Positions 41,306 through 49,510 of a stretch of 64,000 nt of DNA are shown here, piece by piece. This stretch comes from Achromobacter sp. RTa (GTDB lineage Bacteria > Pseudomonadota > Gammaproteobacteria > Burkholderiales > Burkholderiaceae_B): assembly GCF_000757485.1 (NCBI RefSeq), contig NZ_JPYO01000042.1, positions 186,197 through 250,196 on the forward strand, in the 5' to 3' direction. A model generated the notes under the pieces. The model ran no database searches. It worked only from the letters and a program-made list of their open reading frames with translations, and had not been told where the DNA came from. Positions within the stretch are counted from its first letter, which is position 1, and the number at the start of each line of letters is the position of its first letter. Both the position numbers and the translations under genes were made by a program.

Positions 41306-42254
41306 CGAAATCAGGACCTTGCTGTCCTCGACCTTCGGCCGCCTGCTGGAAGAGCGGCATTCCGCCGCCCACGCGCGCCGCGCGCTGCCCGCGCACGACG
41401 CCGCCCAGCTCGCTTTGTGGAAGGAGCTGGCCGAAGGCGGCTGGCTGGAAGCCGGAGCGGAAGCCTTCCAGGCCGAATATGGCCCCGGCACGCTCCTCAT
41501 GGGCGAATGGACCGGGCGCGCGCTGCTCACCCTGCCCTATGGCCCCTCCGCCTTTCTCGCCCAAGTGCTGCTGGAACAGGAACCCGCCCTCTCGCCGGTC
41601 GTGCTCGACCTGGCCGCGCATCCGGCCAGCATCCGCTGCGACCGCGCCGGCGATGAAGATGGATGGATCGACGACTACGGCCCGTCCGCCCAGTACCTGC
41701 GCCTGAGCCGGATGGACGGCGGCTGGCGCCTGGCGCGCCTGGATCCCGCGATGCTGGAGCCGGTGCAGGGCCTGGATCCGACCACGGCGCTGGCCCGCCT
41801 GCGCGGCCCGGCGCAGGCGGAAGCGGAACTGCCGGATGGACAGGTCCTGCCCGCGCTGCAGAACCACCAGGCTTTCCTGCTTGCGCAGTTGACCGGCGCG
41901 GCGGGCGCGGCCCTGGACCTGGCTATCGCCTATGCCAAGGAGCGCGAGCAGTTCGGACGCGCCATCGGGCAGTTCCAGGCCGTGAAGCACCCGCTGGTCG
42001 ATGCCTGGATCGGCCTGGACAACAGCCGCTACGCCGTGGAAGCGCTGCTACGCTCGCGCGCCACGCTCGATCCGGCACTGGCGGCCGCGGCCACGCGCGT
42101 GGCCACGGCCGCCGCGCGCCGCGCCGTGAAGCTGTCCATCCAGGTCCACGGAGGCATAGGCTTCTCGTGGGAGCACGACGCCCAGCTCTACCTGAAACGC
42201 GCCTACCGGCTGGCCGTCGAGGCCGAGCGCTCGGCGGCGTTGCTGCAGGGCTAG
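41298..42254 (+). CDS. Acyl-CoA dehydrogenase, short subunit
   Basis: The 318-residue protein is shorter than usual (about 380-400). It retains FLLAQLTGAAGAALDLAIAY, the KEREQFGRAIGQFQAVKHPL helix and the end motif VHGGIGFSWEHDAQLYLKRA, but the middle beta domain is reduced to about 70 residues (residues about 95-165). The profile fits the FadE28/ChsE-type partner subunit of alpha2-beta2 dehydrogenases. Its start overlaps the end of the large subunit by 8 bp, so the pair is translationally coupled. Confidence 0.88.
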   Translation: MHSEIRTLLSSTFGRLLEERHSAAHARRALPAHDAAQLALWKELAEGGWLEAGAEAFQAEYGPGTLLMGEWTGRALLTLPYGPSAFLAQVLLEQEPALSPVVLDLAAHPASIRCDRAGDEDGWIDDYGPSAQYLRLSRMDGGWRLARLDPAMLEPVQGLDPTTALARLRGPAQAEAELPDGQVLPALQNHQAFLLAQLTGAAGAALDLAIAYAKEREQFGRAIGQFQAVKHPLVDAWIGLDNSRYAVEALLRSRATLDPALAAAATRVATAAARRAVKLSIQVHGGIGFSWEHDAQLYLKRAYRLAVEAERSAALLQG

Positions 42255-42269
42255 CGGTACCATGCGCGC

Positions 42270-43013
42270 ATGGACCGACATACTCCAATCCATCGCGCGC
42301 CCGGCCGCTTGACCGCCTACTACCTGAGCGGCGACGCCATGCGCAGCCGCGGCGTGAGCGGCGCCGTGCTGAGCGGCACGCTGGATCTGCCCGCCCCGCC
42401 CGCGCGCGTGCTGGCGGACTGGGACCGGGAGATCTCGGCGCGGCTATGCCTGGAACCGGGCGACGTCGAACAGATGCCCCTCGCCCGGACGCAGGCGCGC
42501 TGGCCCGGCCATGGCCTCTGCCTGCAGGCGATGAACGCCTGGATGCTCGGGCTGGGGCTGGAAGACGGGGTGCTGGCCGGCGCCGACATCGCCCTCATGG
42601 CTTGCCGCGGCGCCCGCTACCATCATGACGCCGCGCAGTACGGCGGCGCCGCCTTCTGCAATCTCTTCCTGAGCGAAGACAAGGGGCTCGCGGTGCTCTT
42701 TCCCGGCAGCGGCCAGCGGATCCCGCTGGCCCGCGGCACCGCCATGATCTTCGATACAGCGCAGCCCCACGGCGTCGTGCCGCGCGGCCGAGACGGCTTC
42801 CACGAAAGCGATTTCCCTTCCGGGCAGGATTTCTCGCAGCTGTTCCTCACCTGGGAATTGCCGATAGAAACGGCCAGCGTCGCCCGGATGCTGGGCGTCG
42901 CTTTCGACATCGACCTTCCAGGCGCCCGGCGGTTGGACGAAGAGCAGGTCCGCCTGGACGGCGTGCGCGTCGCCGTTGACCCTGAGTCTGGGCGGTGGCG
43001 GCCGGCCGCATGA
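42270..43013 (+). CDS. HxD...H (2-oxoglutarate/iron oxygenase-like) protein, unknown
   Basis: The 247-residue cytoplasmic protein contains YHHDAAQ (His118-x-Asp120) and QPHGVVPRGR with His167 and Arg172, in the order and spacing of the iron triad and 2-oxoglutarate Arg of double-stranded beta-helix oxygenases. Strands between (GAAFCNLFLSEDKGLAVLFP, IPLARGTAMIFDTAQPH) fit a jelly-roll. Function is unknown; the substrate may be related to the acyl-CoA operon before it (15-bp gap), but this is only position. Convergent with the LysE gene. Confidence 0.65.
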   Translation: MDRHTPIHRAPGRLTAYYLSGDAMRSRGVSGAVLSGTLDLPAPPARVLADWDREISARLCLEPGDVEQMPLARTQARWPGHGLCLQAMNAWMLGLGLEDGVLAGADIALMACRGARYHHDAAQYGGAAFCNLFLSEDKGLAVLFPGSGQRIPLARGTAMIFDTAQPHGVVPRGRDGFHESDFPSGQDFSQLFLTWELPIETASVARMLGVAFDIDLPGARRLDEEQVRLDGVRVAVDPESGRWRPAA

Positions 43014-43040
43014 TGGCGCTGGACGTCGCCCGAAGACGGA

Positions 43041-43649
43041 TCACGACCCCGGCAGGGCCGCTCCCATGGCGGCGAACAGGCCGCCGCAGACTTTGTTGAA
43101 ACGCCGGCCGGCGCGTTCGAGCCAGGGACGCACGCGATGCGCCAGGCGCGCCAGCACGTACTCGACCAGGAATTCGACGGCCGTGAAGGTGGCGGCCATG
43201 ATCGCGAACTGCGTCAGCAGGCCGCGGGCCGGGTCGATGAACTGCGGCAGGAACGCGCCGTAGAACAGAAGCGCCTTGGGATTGGAAATGGCCGACAGAA
43301 AGCCCTGGCTGAACATGCGCATGCCGCGCATCCTGGGCATGTCGGGCGCCGGGCTCAATTGCACGCCGGGCGAACGCCAGAACTGGATTCCGAGCCAGAT
43401 CAGATAGGCCCCGCCAGCCCACTTCAGCACGGTCAGCGCCGGTCCCCAGGCCTTGAGCAGCGCGCTGATGCCCAGCATCGACAAGGCGATCAACGCAACG
43501 AAGCCGACGGCGCCGCCGGCGATGGTGCACAGCGCCTTGCGATGGCCGTGCAACGCGCCGTGCGTAAGCGCGAGCAGCGTGTTGGGCCCGGGAGTCACCG
43601 AGAGGCCGATGACCGCGACCAGGTAGATGAGCCAGCTATGCAGCGCCAT
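43041..43649 (-). CDS. LysE/RhtB family amino-acid exporter
   Basis: The 202-residue inner-membrane protein starts at ATG 43649; the longer open frame upstream runs through the neighbouring gene and is not used. Six hydrophobic segments are visible, beginning SWLIYLVAVIGLSVTPGPNT, with the family motif TPGPN and GFLSAISNPKALLFYGAFLP, which is the LysE/RhtB core. It exports an amino acid or small polar metabolite. No regulator is adjacent. It lies between unit C and the large secreted protein. Confidence 0.92.
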   Translation of the reverse strand: MALHSWLIYLVAVIGLSVTPGPNTLLALTHGALHGHRKALCTIAGGAVGFVALIALSMLGISALLKAWGPALTVLKWAGGAYLIWLGIQFWRSPGVQLSPAPDMPRMRGMRMFSQGFLSAISNPKALLFYGAFLPQFIDPARGLLTQFAIMAATFTAVEFLVEYVLARLAHRVRPWLERAGRRFNKVCGGLFAAMGAALPGS

Positions 43650-43744
43650 GGCGGAATGCCGGAGAAGTGAAGGATCGGCCAGTCTAGCGCCCGGCGCGGG
43701 GACGGCGCAAATCGGCCGGCCCCGCGGGACCGGCGGCCCGATGG

Positions 43745-46237
43745 TCAGCGGCGGAAGCCGCCTCCCCGGAATCCTCCGAAGCCGCCGCCCCAGCCGCCGC
43801 GGCCGCGCCAGCCGCCGCCTTCCGCCCCTCCCATGCCCCGGTCTCGCCAGCCACCGCCGTCCATGCGGTCCTGCCAGCCCCCGCCCTGGAAGTCGGCGGC
43901 GCGCTGGCTCGAGTAGTCGCGAGCCTGGCGCTGGCTGTTCAGGTAGCTCGATCCGCTGGCCTGCGTGTCGCGCTGCACCGGCTGCCAGCCCGAGGACGTA
44001 TGCTGCTGCCAGCCATTGTCGTTGTGCTCGTAGACGTTGCCATTGTGGTCGGCGTAGACGTTGCCGTTGTTCCAGGCCATGCCGCTGTCCGTGTTGCGGT
44101 TGTAGGTCGCGCCGCGGCGGTTCACGTTGTCGACGCCATCGCCGGCCGTGCCCGTCGCGGTGGCCGACGAGATCGTGGTGCGCCCGGTCTGGGAATTCGT
44201 GCGCGCCTCCTGCCGGCCCGCCGCCCATTGTCCGTCGTCATTGGAGACCACGCCCGCCCGGCCGGCGCCCGACGCCCCCGTGACCGGATCGGTGTACGCG
44301 CCCCGCCGGCCGGCGGCCGCATTGCCGGTGTACTCGTTGTAGGCGGCCCCGCGCGAGCCTTCGAACGCGGCCCCGGTCTGCGGGTTGTAGCCCTCGGCAT
44401 GGGCGCCCCGCCATTCGGTGCCCGTCCAGCCGTTCCAGCCGGCCGCGTGGGTGACCACGCCGGATCCGCCCCAGGCTCCATAGACGTCGACGCGGTTCAC
44501 GTCCACGCCGCGCCAGTATGGCGCGCAGCAATACGGTCCCCAGTACGGAGCCGCGCCGCCCCAGGCTTCCGCCGCGGCGAATCCGAAGGCGAAGCCGGCC
44601 GCGGTATCGAAGGCCGCGTCATAGCCATAGCTGGGCGGATACCCGACCCAGGTGCCCTGCACGATCACTGGCGGGTAGGCATAGCCGGTGCCGTAGACGA
44701 CTGTGCCGTCCGGCGCCACCACGACGCCCATGTAGCCCGGCGTGTACCCGAACACCACGCTCTGCGGCGTAGAGCCGTAGATCTGCACATAGGTCACGTA
44801 ATGCAGGGGCGAGTTGGCGGGAATGCCGTAGATGGCCGGCGGCACGTGGTCGGCCACGCGCCAGGGGCCGAAGGCCGAGTCCGACACGAACCAGACCGCG
44901 TGCGACAAGGCGTAGTAGCGGCCCTCCGCCTGGATGACGGGCACCTGTGAATTGGCGGCGTAGTACAGCGGCGTGCCCGCGATGGGGCGCAGCGTCGGCG
45001 AGCCCCCGGCGTACTCGACCTTCAACGTCGCCGTGGCGCGCGACACGGTCGCCGTCTGCGGAATGGTGGAGGCGATGACGGCCTCTTTCGCCTGGGGCGT
45101 GCCCGGCACCGACGCCAGCACGCCCGCCTGCGGATCCCGCGCCGGGATCCGCGCGAAATCGCGCGGCAGGCTCTTGCCCGGCACGTACGACCAGGGGCCG
45201 TCGAGCTGGGCGCCGCGGAACCAGCGGCCCGAAACCAGCAGGTAGTAGCGGTTGTCGCCGGGATTCATGAACAGCGCATGGTCGGCATTGCTCACTGTCA
45301 GCAGCGAGGTCCCGGGGACGGGCCTCATTTCCGGCTGCCCGACCGTGATCAGCAGTTCCGCCGGGACAGTGGACACCACGACGGCCGGCGCGCGATGCGG
45401 CGCCTTGCCGTCATGGGGCAGCAAGGGATCCACCGGCGCCTTGCGGCGCGCCGCGTCGGCGGCGGCCAGGAGCTGGGAGGACGGCTGCTCGACGGCCTTC
45501 CATGGGCCGTCGACGGCCGCCGCTTCGTACCAATGACCGGCCGCCTGCAGGAAATGGCGATTGCCGTTGGCCAGGATCAGCGCGCGCGTGTTGACGACCC
45601 GGCGCCAGCCGGATGCGTCCGGCACGTCGGCCCAGGCCGGCTCGCCGTCGACCAGCACGAGCACGGTCGGGACCGTGCGGTAGACGATGCGGGGCGGCGC
45701 GTTGTCCACCGCCACCGGCTTGGTGGCGGGGTTGTCCTGGGAAAGCGCGTAGCTCAGTTGCAGCGCGTCGAGCTGCGTGACCATCCCCGCGGCGGGGAGC
45801 CGGGCTTCCAGCTGGCTGCGCAGCCGGGAGGCCTCTTGCGGCGCCGTCGGCACCTGCACGCGCTCGATACGGATATCCGACAAATGCACCAGGCCGGCGG
45901 ATTTGTTCACCTCGGCCCGGGCCGAAAAATCCGCTACGCCATAGGTCGGACTTCCCTTGGCCTGGCCGATCGCCACCGCCATGCGGCCCGTGAGGCGGTC
46001 CGCCGTCCAGGTGTCGATCTGCGGCTGGTACAGCTCGATCTTCGTTCCATCGGGCGCGTTGAAACTGCGCGGCCATTGCAGTGCGCGCGCCGCGTCGGCC
46101 GGTGAGCCGGCGGCTTGCCCAGAGGATGCGCCGGACGCCATCTGCGCCGAATCCTGCGCCTGCGCCATGCCGGCCGGCATCAGGCCCGCTCCGGCCGCCA
46201 GACCCGCCAGGGCACAGGCCAGGCGCAAACGGCTCAT
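43745..46237 (-). CDS. Large exported glycine-rich protein with W...GPW repeats (carbohydrate-binding-like)
   Basis: The 830-residue reading starts at ATG 46237, directly before the signal peptide MSRLRLACALAGLAAGAGLM (ending GMAQAQ). An earlier ATG at 46327 would put 30 polar residues in front. Three copies of a W-(Y/F)...GPW element occur: HWYEAAAVDGPW, RWFRGAQLDGPW and VWFVSDSAFGPW, as seen in proteins annotated carbohydrate-binding family V/XII. The middle half is Tyr/Gly/Pro rich, and the last 250 residues are low-complexity (GNVYADHNGNVYEHNDNGWQ), ending in an RG/GG-rich tail (FGGFRGGGFRR). It is predicted to be extracellular or cell-surface; no anchor is visible. Function unknown. Confidence 0.78.
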   Translation of the reverse strand: MSRLRLACALAGLAAGAGLMPAGMAQAQDSAQMASGASSGQAAGSPADAARALQWPRSFNAPDGTKIELYQPQIDTWTADRLTGRMAVAIGQAKGSPTYGVADFSARAEVNKSAGLVHLSDIRIERVQVPTAPQEASRLRSQLEARLPAAGMVTQLDALQLSYALSQDNPATKPVAVDNAPPRIVYRTVPTVLVLVDGEPAWADVPDASGWRRVVNTRALILANGNRHFLQAAGHWYEAAAVDGPWKAVEQPSSQLLAAADAARRKAPVDPLLPHDGKAPHRAPAVVVSTVPAELLITVGQPEMRPVPGTSLLTVSNADHALFMNPGDNRYYLLVSGRWFRGAQLDGPWSYVPGKSLPRDFARIPARDPQAGVLASVPGTPQAKEAVIASTIPQTATVSRATATLKVEYAGGSPTLRPIAGTPLYYAANSQVPVIQAEGRYYALSHAVWFVSDSAFGPWRVADHVPPAIYGIPANSPLHYVTYVQIYGSTPQSVVFGYTPGYMGVVVAPDGTVVYGTGYAYPPVIVQGTWVGYPPSYGYDAAFDTAAGFAFGFAAAEAWGGAAPYWGPYCCAPYWRGVDVNRVDVYGAWGGSGVVTHAAGWNGWTGTEWRGAHAEGYNPQTGAAFEGSRGAAYNEYTGNAAAGRRGAYTDPVTGASGAGRAGVVSNDDGQWAAGRQEARTNSQTGRTTISSATATGTAGDGVDNVNRRGATYNRNTDSGMAWNNGNVYADHNGNVYEHNDNGWQQHTSSGWQPVQRDTQASGSSYLNSQRQARDYSSQRAADFQGGGWQDRMDGGGWRDRGMGGAEGGGWRGRGGWGGGFGGFRGGGFRR

Positions 46238-46513
46238 GCGCCCGCCAGCCGGGGCCGGGCAAGCCGCCGGCCAGGAATGCACACGCCACCACCGGAACAG
46301 GCCTTCCACCATGTAGAGCTCCTTCAAGGATTTCGGCAGCCCGCGAGGCTGGCGGCGCCATCGCCGCCCGCACGCATGCCGCGATGACTTCGCTTCGGTT
46401 TATACGCTAGCTGTGCCACGGGTTCAATCGCAAAAACGGTTGCCGGCTGCGGGGGGACCCTCTATAACTTCATCTCACCAGGGCCGCATCCAAGGCGCAT
46501 AAGGAGCAAGCTC

Positions 46514-47641
46514 ATGGCCCCCTCCTTTTCCCACCCCGGGGTCTACGTCCAGGAAATGCCGGGCGGCGCCCGCCCCATCGCCCGCGCCTCGACGTCGATC
46601 GCAGCGTTCCTGGGCGCCGCCCGCCGCGGCCCCACCGATAAGCCGGTCCGGATCTCGGGCTTTTCCGGCTACGAGCAGGCTTTCGGCGGCCTGTCCGGAG
46701 ACTCCGAACTCGGCTACGCGGTGCTCCAGTTCTTCATGAATGGCGGCGCCGATGCCTGGGTGCTGCGCCTGGAAGACGCCAAGTCCCCCACGCAGCGGCC
46801 AAGCCTGCAGGCGCTGCAGGATGCGGACTTCGACCTGCTATGCCTGCCGGCCATCGCCCACGGCGGCGTGCTGGCCGAAGCCGCGTCCTACTGCGAAGAA
46901 CGAAGCGCCTTCCTGATCGTGGATGCGCCCGCCAGGGCGGCGGACGCGGCGTCGATGGCGCAGGCCGCCCGCAGCGGAACCCTGCCCCGATCCAGCCATG
47001 CCGCGGTCTACTATCCGTGGATTCATCTATCCGATCCGCTCAGGAACGGCGCGCCTCGCCTGGCGCCGCCTTGCGGAACGATCGCCGGCCTGTACTCCCG
47101 CATCGACGGCAGCCGTGGCGTCTGGACTGCGCCCGCCGGCACCGAGGCCAGCCTGGTCGGCGTCCTGTCCCTGGCCTGCCCCGTTACCGACAACGACAAT
47201 GGCGGCTTGAACCCGCTGGGCGTGAACTGCCTGCGCGCGTTCCCAGGGCGCGGGCTGGTCTGCTGGGGCGCCAGGACGCTGCGTGGCGCGGACCACCTCG
47301 CGTCGGAATACAAGTACGTGCCCGTGCGCCGCCTGGCGCTCTTCCTGGAAAAATCGCTCCGCGCCGGCATTCAGTGGGCGGCCTTCGAGCCCAACGAGGA
47401 GCCCCTCTGGGCGCAGATCCGGCTGAGCGCCGGCGCCTTCATGGATACGCTGTTCCGCGAGGGCGCTTTCCAGGGCAGTTCGCCGCGCGATGCCTATTTC
47501 GTCAAATGCGACCACGAAACCACCACGCGTGACGAAATCGACCAGGGCGTGTTCAACCTGCTGGTCGGGTTCGCCCCGCTGAAGCCGGCCGAATTCATCG
47601 TCATCCGCATCCGGCAATCGGCCGGCGCGACGCGGGGGTGA
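46514..47641 (+). CDS. Orphan phage tail sheath-like protein
   Basis: The 375-residue protein begins FSHPGVYVQEMPGGARPIA, the first strand typical of tail-sheath and R-pyocin/contractile-injection sheath proteins. Further sheath features are SIAAFLGAARRGPTDKPVRI, DAWVLRLED, LLCLPAIAHGGVLAEAASYC, AAVYYPWIHLSDPLRNGAPR and the C-terminal sheath segment AGAFMDTLFREGAFQGSSPR. The usual internal domain is short, giving a small sheath. No tube, baseplate, spike or ATPase gene is adjacent: the neighbours are a secreted protein and a GntR regulator. It therefore cannot form a contractile system from this locus alone; role unknown. Confidence 0.85.
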   Translation: MAPSFSHPGVYVQEMPGGARPIARASTSIAAFLGAARRGPTDKPVRISGFSGYEQAFGGLSGDSELGYAVLQFFMNGGADAWVLRLEDAKSPTQRPSLQALQDADFDLLCLPAIAHGGVLAEAASYCEERSAFLIVDAPARAADAASMAQAARSGTLPRSSHAAVYYPWIHLSDPLRNGAPRLAPPCGTIAGLYSRIDGSRGVWTAPAGTEASLVGVLSLACPVTDNDNGGLNPLGVNCLRAFPGRGLVCWGARTLRGADHLASEYKYVPVRRLALFLEKSLRAGIQWAAFEPNEEPLWAQIRLSAGAFMDTLFREGAFQGSSPRDAYFVKCDHETTTRDEIDQGVFNLLVGFAPLKPAEFIVIRIRQSAGATRG

Positions 47642-47662
47642 GCTCCGCGCCACGGCATTCAC

Positions 47663-47678
47663 TGAATGTCGACATTCA
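47663..47678. promoter_or_regulatory. FCD-GntR operator, copy 1
   Basis: TGAATGTCGACATTCA is a perfect 16-bp palindrome 78 bp before the GntR gene. The core AATGTCGACATT recurs before the next gene (48465). It also ends 33 bp upstream of TACAAT (47712-47717), a candidate -10 for the regulator. Confidence 0.78.
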
Positions 47679-47756
47679 AGCATCAGACGCTAAACGCGGC
47701 GCGCTCTGCCCTACAATGCGTGGGCGCATGAACCCCGGACGCCCTACCGCCACAAG

Positions 47757-48428
47757 ATGCCCCAGCCGCTGCAAAACTCCAATCTTCTCAAGACCCTGCC
47801 CCTGCAGATCGCGGACCTGATCGCAGAACAGATCGCCGACGGCCTGTGGGCCCCTGGCGACCGATTGCGCGAAACGGAGCTTGCCACCACTTATGGCGTC
47901 AGCCGCGCCACCGTGCGCGAGGCCCTGCGCCTGCTGGAGATCCGCGGCCTGGCCACCATCCGCCCGCAGCGCGGCGCCTGCGTCACGCTGCTGTCCGCCA
48001 AGGAAATCCTGGACCTGTACGCGGTGCGCGCCGCCATGGTGTCGACCGCGTCGCGGCTGGCGGCCGAACGTTGCACGCCCGCTGAAGCCGACATCCTGAA
48101 GGGCCGCCTGCGGCTGCTGGCCGACAACATCGGCGATGCCGCCGAATACACCCGGCACAGCCGCGAGATGGTCGAATACATCGCCAGCCTTGCCGACAAC
48201 GCCATCCTGGCCAGCTACGCCAGCGACATCGCCAAGCAGATCGGCCGGTACGTCCGCATCAGCCTGGCTACCCTCGAACGGCGCGAACGCTCCCTGCACG
48301 CCTGGGAGGAAACGATCCAGGCGATCACCGGGCACGATCCCGAACGCGCCGCCGCCTGCCACTACCGGCTGGCGGTCCAGAATCGCGACGCCGTGCTCGA
48401 AGAGCTTTCGCGCACCGGCAAGACCTGA
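47757..48428 (+). CDS. GntR family regulator, FCD type
   Basis: The 223-residue regulator has a GntR winged helix (LRETELATTYGVSRATVREA as the HTH, RLLEIRGLATIRPQRGACV as wing) and an all-helical FCD domain containing the metal-ligand pattern HSREMVEYIA and GHDPERAAACHYRLAVQNRD (the conserved Asp/His of VanR/FadR-like FCD proteins). It precedes the Bug/ThDP/GMC operon and shares its palindrome. It is probably a repressor released by the substrate or an early product of that operon. Confidence 0.92.
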   Translation: MPQPLQNSNLLKTLPLQIADLIAEQIADGLWAPGDRLRETELATTYGVSRATVREALRLLEIRGLATIRPQRGACVTLLSAKEILDLYAVRAAMVSTASRLAAERCTPAEADILKGRLRLLADNIGDAAEYTRHSREMVEYIASLADNAILASYASDIAKQIGRYVRISLATLERRERSLHAWEETIQAITGHDPERAAACHYRLAVQNRDAVLEELSRTGKT

Positions 48429-48464
48429 ACCCCTTGTACCCCGCCAACTTATCCATTAAAGTAA

Positions 48465-48478
48465 AAATGTCGACATTT
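48465..48478. promoter_or_regulatory. FCD-GntR operator, copy 2, and operon promoter
   Basis: AAATGTCGACATTT repeats the core AATGTCGACATT of copy 1. It sits between TTAAAG (48456-48461, candidate -35) and TAGAAT (48478-48483, candidate -10), 33 bp before the Bug gene. A repressor bound here would block RNA polymerase. Confidence 0.75.
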
Positions 48479-48510
48479 AGAATGATGACAATCAAACCAA
48501 GGGGACAACC

Positions 48511-49485
48511 ATGCTTTCACTCCACCGCCGCCTGAAAGCCGGCATCGCCGCCGCGCTCTTCCTTGCAGGTTCATCCCAGGCCCTGGCCGCGCCGGCGCCA
48601 GTCAAGTTCGATGCGCCCCTGCGCATCATCGTGCCGTTCAGTCCCGGTGCGCTCATCGACATCATTGCCCGCATCTATGCCGAGAAACTGAGTCCGCTGC
48701 TGGGCCAGCCCGTCGTCGTCGAGAACAAGCCGGGCGCGGGCGGGCTGGTGGGCGCCCAGCGCACGCTGAACGAACCGGTCGACAAGAACACGATGCTGTT
48801 CGTGTCCTCGTCGTACGTGGTCATTCCCGCCGTCAACGACAAAATGCCGTACGACACGCTCAAGGATTTCTCCGGGATCGCCGCGATCGCCTCCTCGCCG
48901 ACGCTGATCGTCGTAAACCGCAAGAACCCGTACGACAAGCTGGGCGACTTCGTCGAGGCGGCGCGGCGGCCGGATGCCCGCTTTACCTACGGCTCCGCCG
49001 GCGTGAATTCCGCGACCGACCTGGTGGGCCGCTACTTCAACCAGGAAGCGCGCGTCCATCTGGAACACATCCCCTATAAGGGCGTGCAGGAAGGCGTGGC
49101 CGAAGTGGCGGCCGGACGAGTCGACGTGTCCTTCCCGCCCATCGCCCTGGCCCTGCCCTTTATCCAGTCGGGCCAGTTGAAGGCGCTTGCCGTCACCAGC
49201 CCCAAGCGTTCCGCGCTGCTGCCGGATACGCCGACGGTCGCGGAAATCGGCCTGGGCAACTTCGACTACAGCATCTGGTACGGGGTGGTGATGAATTCCA
49301 GGACCGCGCCCGCCGTGAAACAGGCGCTGGCCGACGCCATCGCACAGGTCAGCCGCGACCCCGCGGTCCAGGAGCAGCTGACGCGCCAGGGCCTGGTGCC
49401 GGACAACCGGCAACTCGGGGCCTTCGACGAGTACATCGCGCGCGAGATGGACAAGTTCAACAAGATCCTGAAAGCCAACCCGTAA
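48511..49485 (+). CDS. Bug/TctC family periplasmic substrate-binding protein
   Basis: The 324-residue receptor starts at ATG 48511 with AAGGGG before it. Signal peptide ends SSQALAAPAP. Family loops: APLRIIVPFSPGALIDIIAR, VVVENKPGAGGLVGAQ and IPYKGVQEGVAEVAAGRVDV. The first carboxylate loop has SPGALID instead of the usual PGGxxD, so the ligand may be unusual. First gene of the FCD-GntR operon (Bug, ThDP enzyme, GMC oxidoreductase, CMD-like protein). Fourth Bug receptor in the window. Confidence 0.93.
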   Translation: MLSLHRRLKAGIAAALFLAGSSQALAAPAPVKFDAPLRIIVPFSPGALIDIIARIYAEKLSPLLGQPVVVENKPGAGGLVGAQRTLNEPVDKNTMLFVSSSYVVIPAVNDKMPYDTLKDFSGIAAIASSPTLIVVNRKNPYDKLGDFVEAARRPDARFTYGSAGVNSATDLVGRYFNQEARVHLEHIPYKGVQEGVAEVAAGRVDVSFPPIALALPFIQSGQLKALAVTSPKRSALLPDTPTVAEIGLGNFDYSIWYGVVMNSRTAPAVKQALADAIAQVSRDPAVQEQLTRQGLVPDNRQLGAFDEYIAREMDKFNKILKANP

Positions 49486-49510
49486 CCGCATCTCATCGAA
49501 GGAGAATCAC

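Noticed and set aside
46514-47641. Prophage or contractile injection cluster
   Set aside because: No capsid, integrase, tube, baseplate or lysis gene is found around the sheath gene, and flanking genes are ordinary chromosomal ones.
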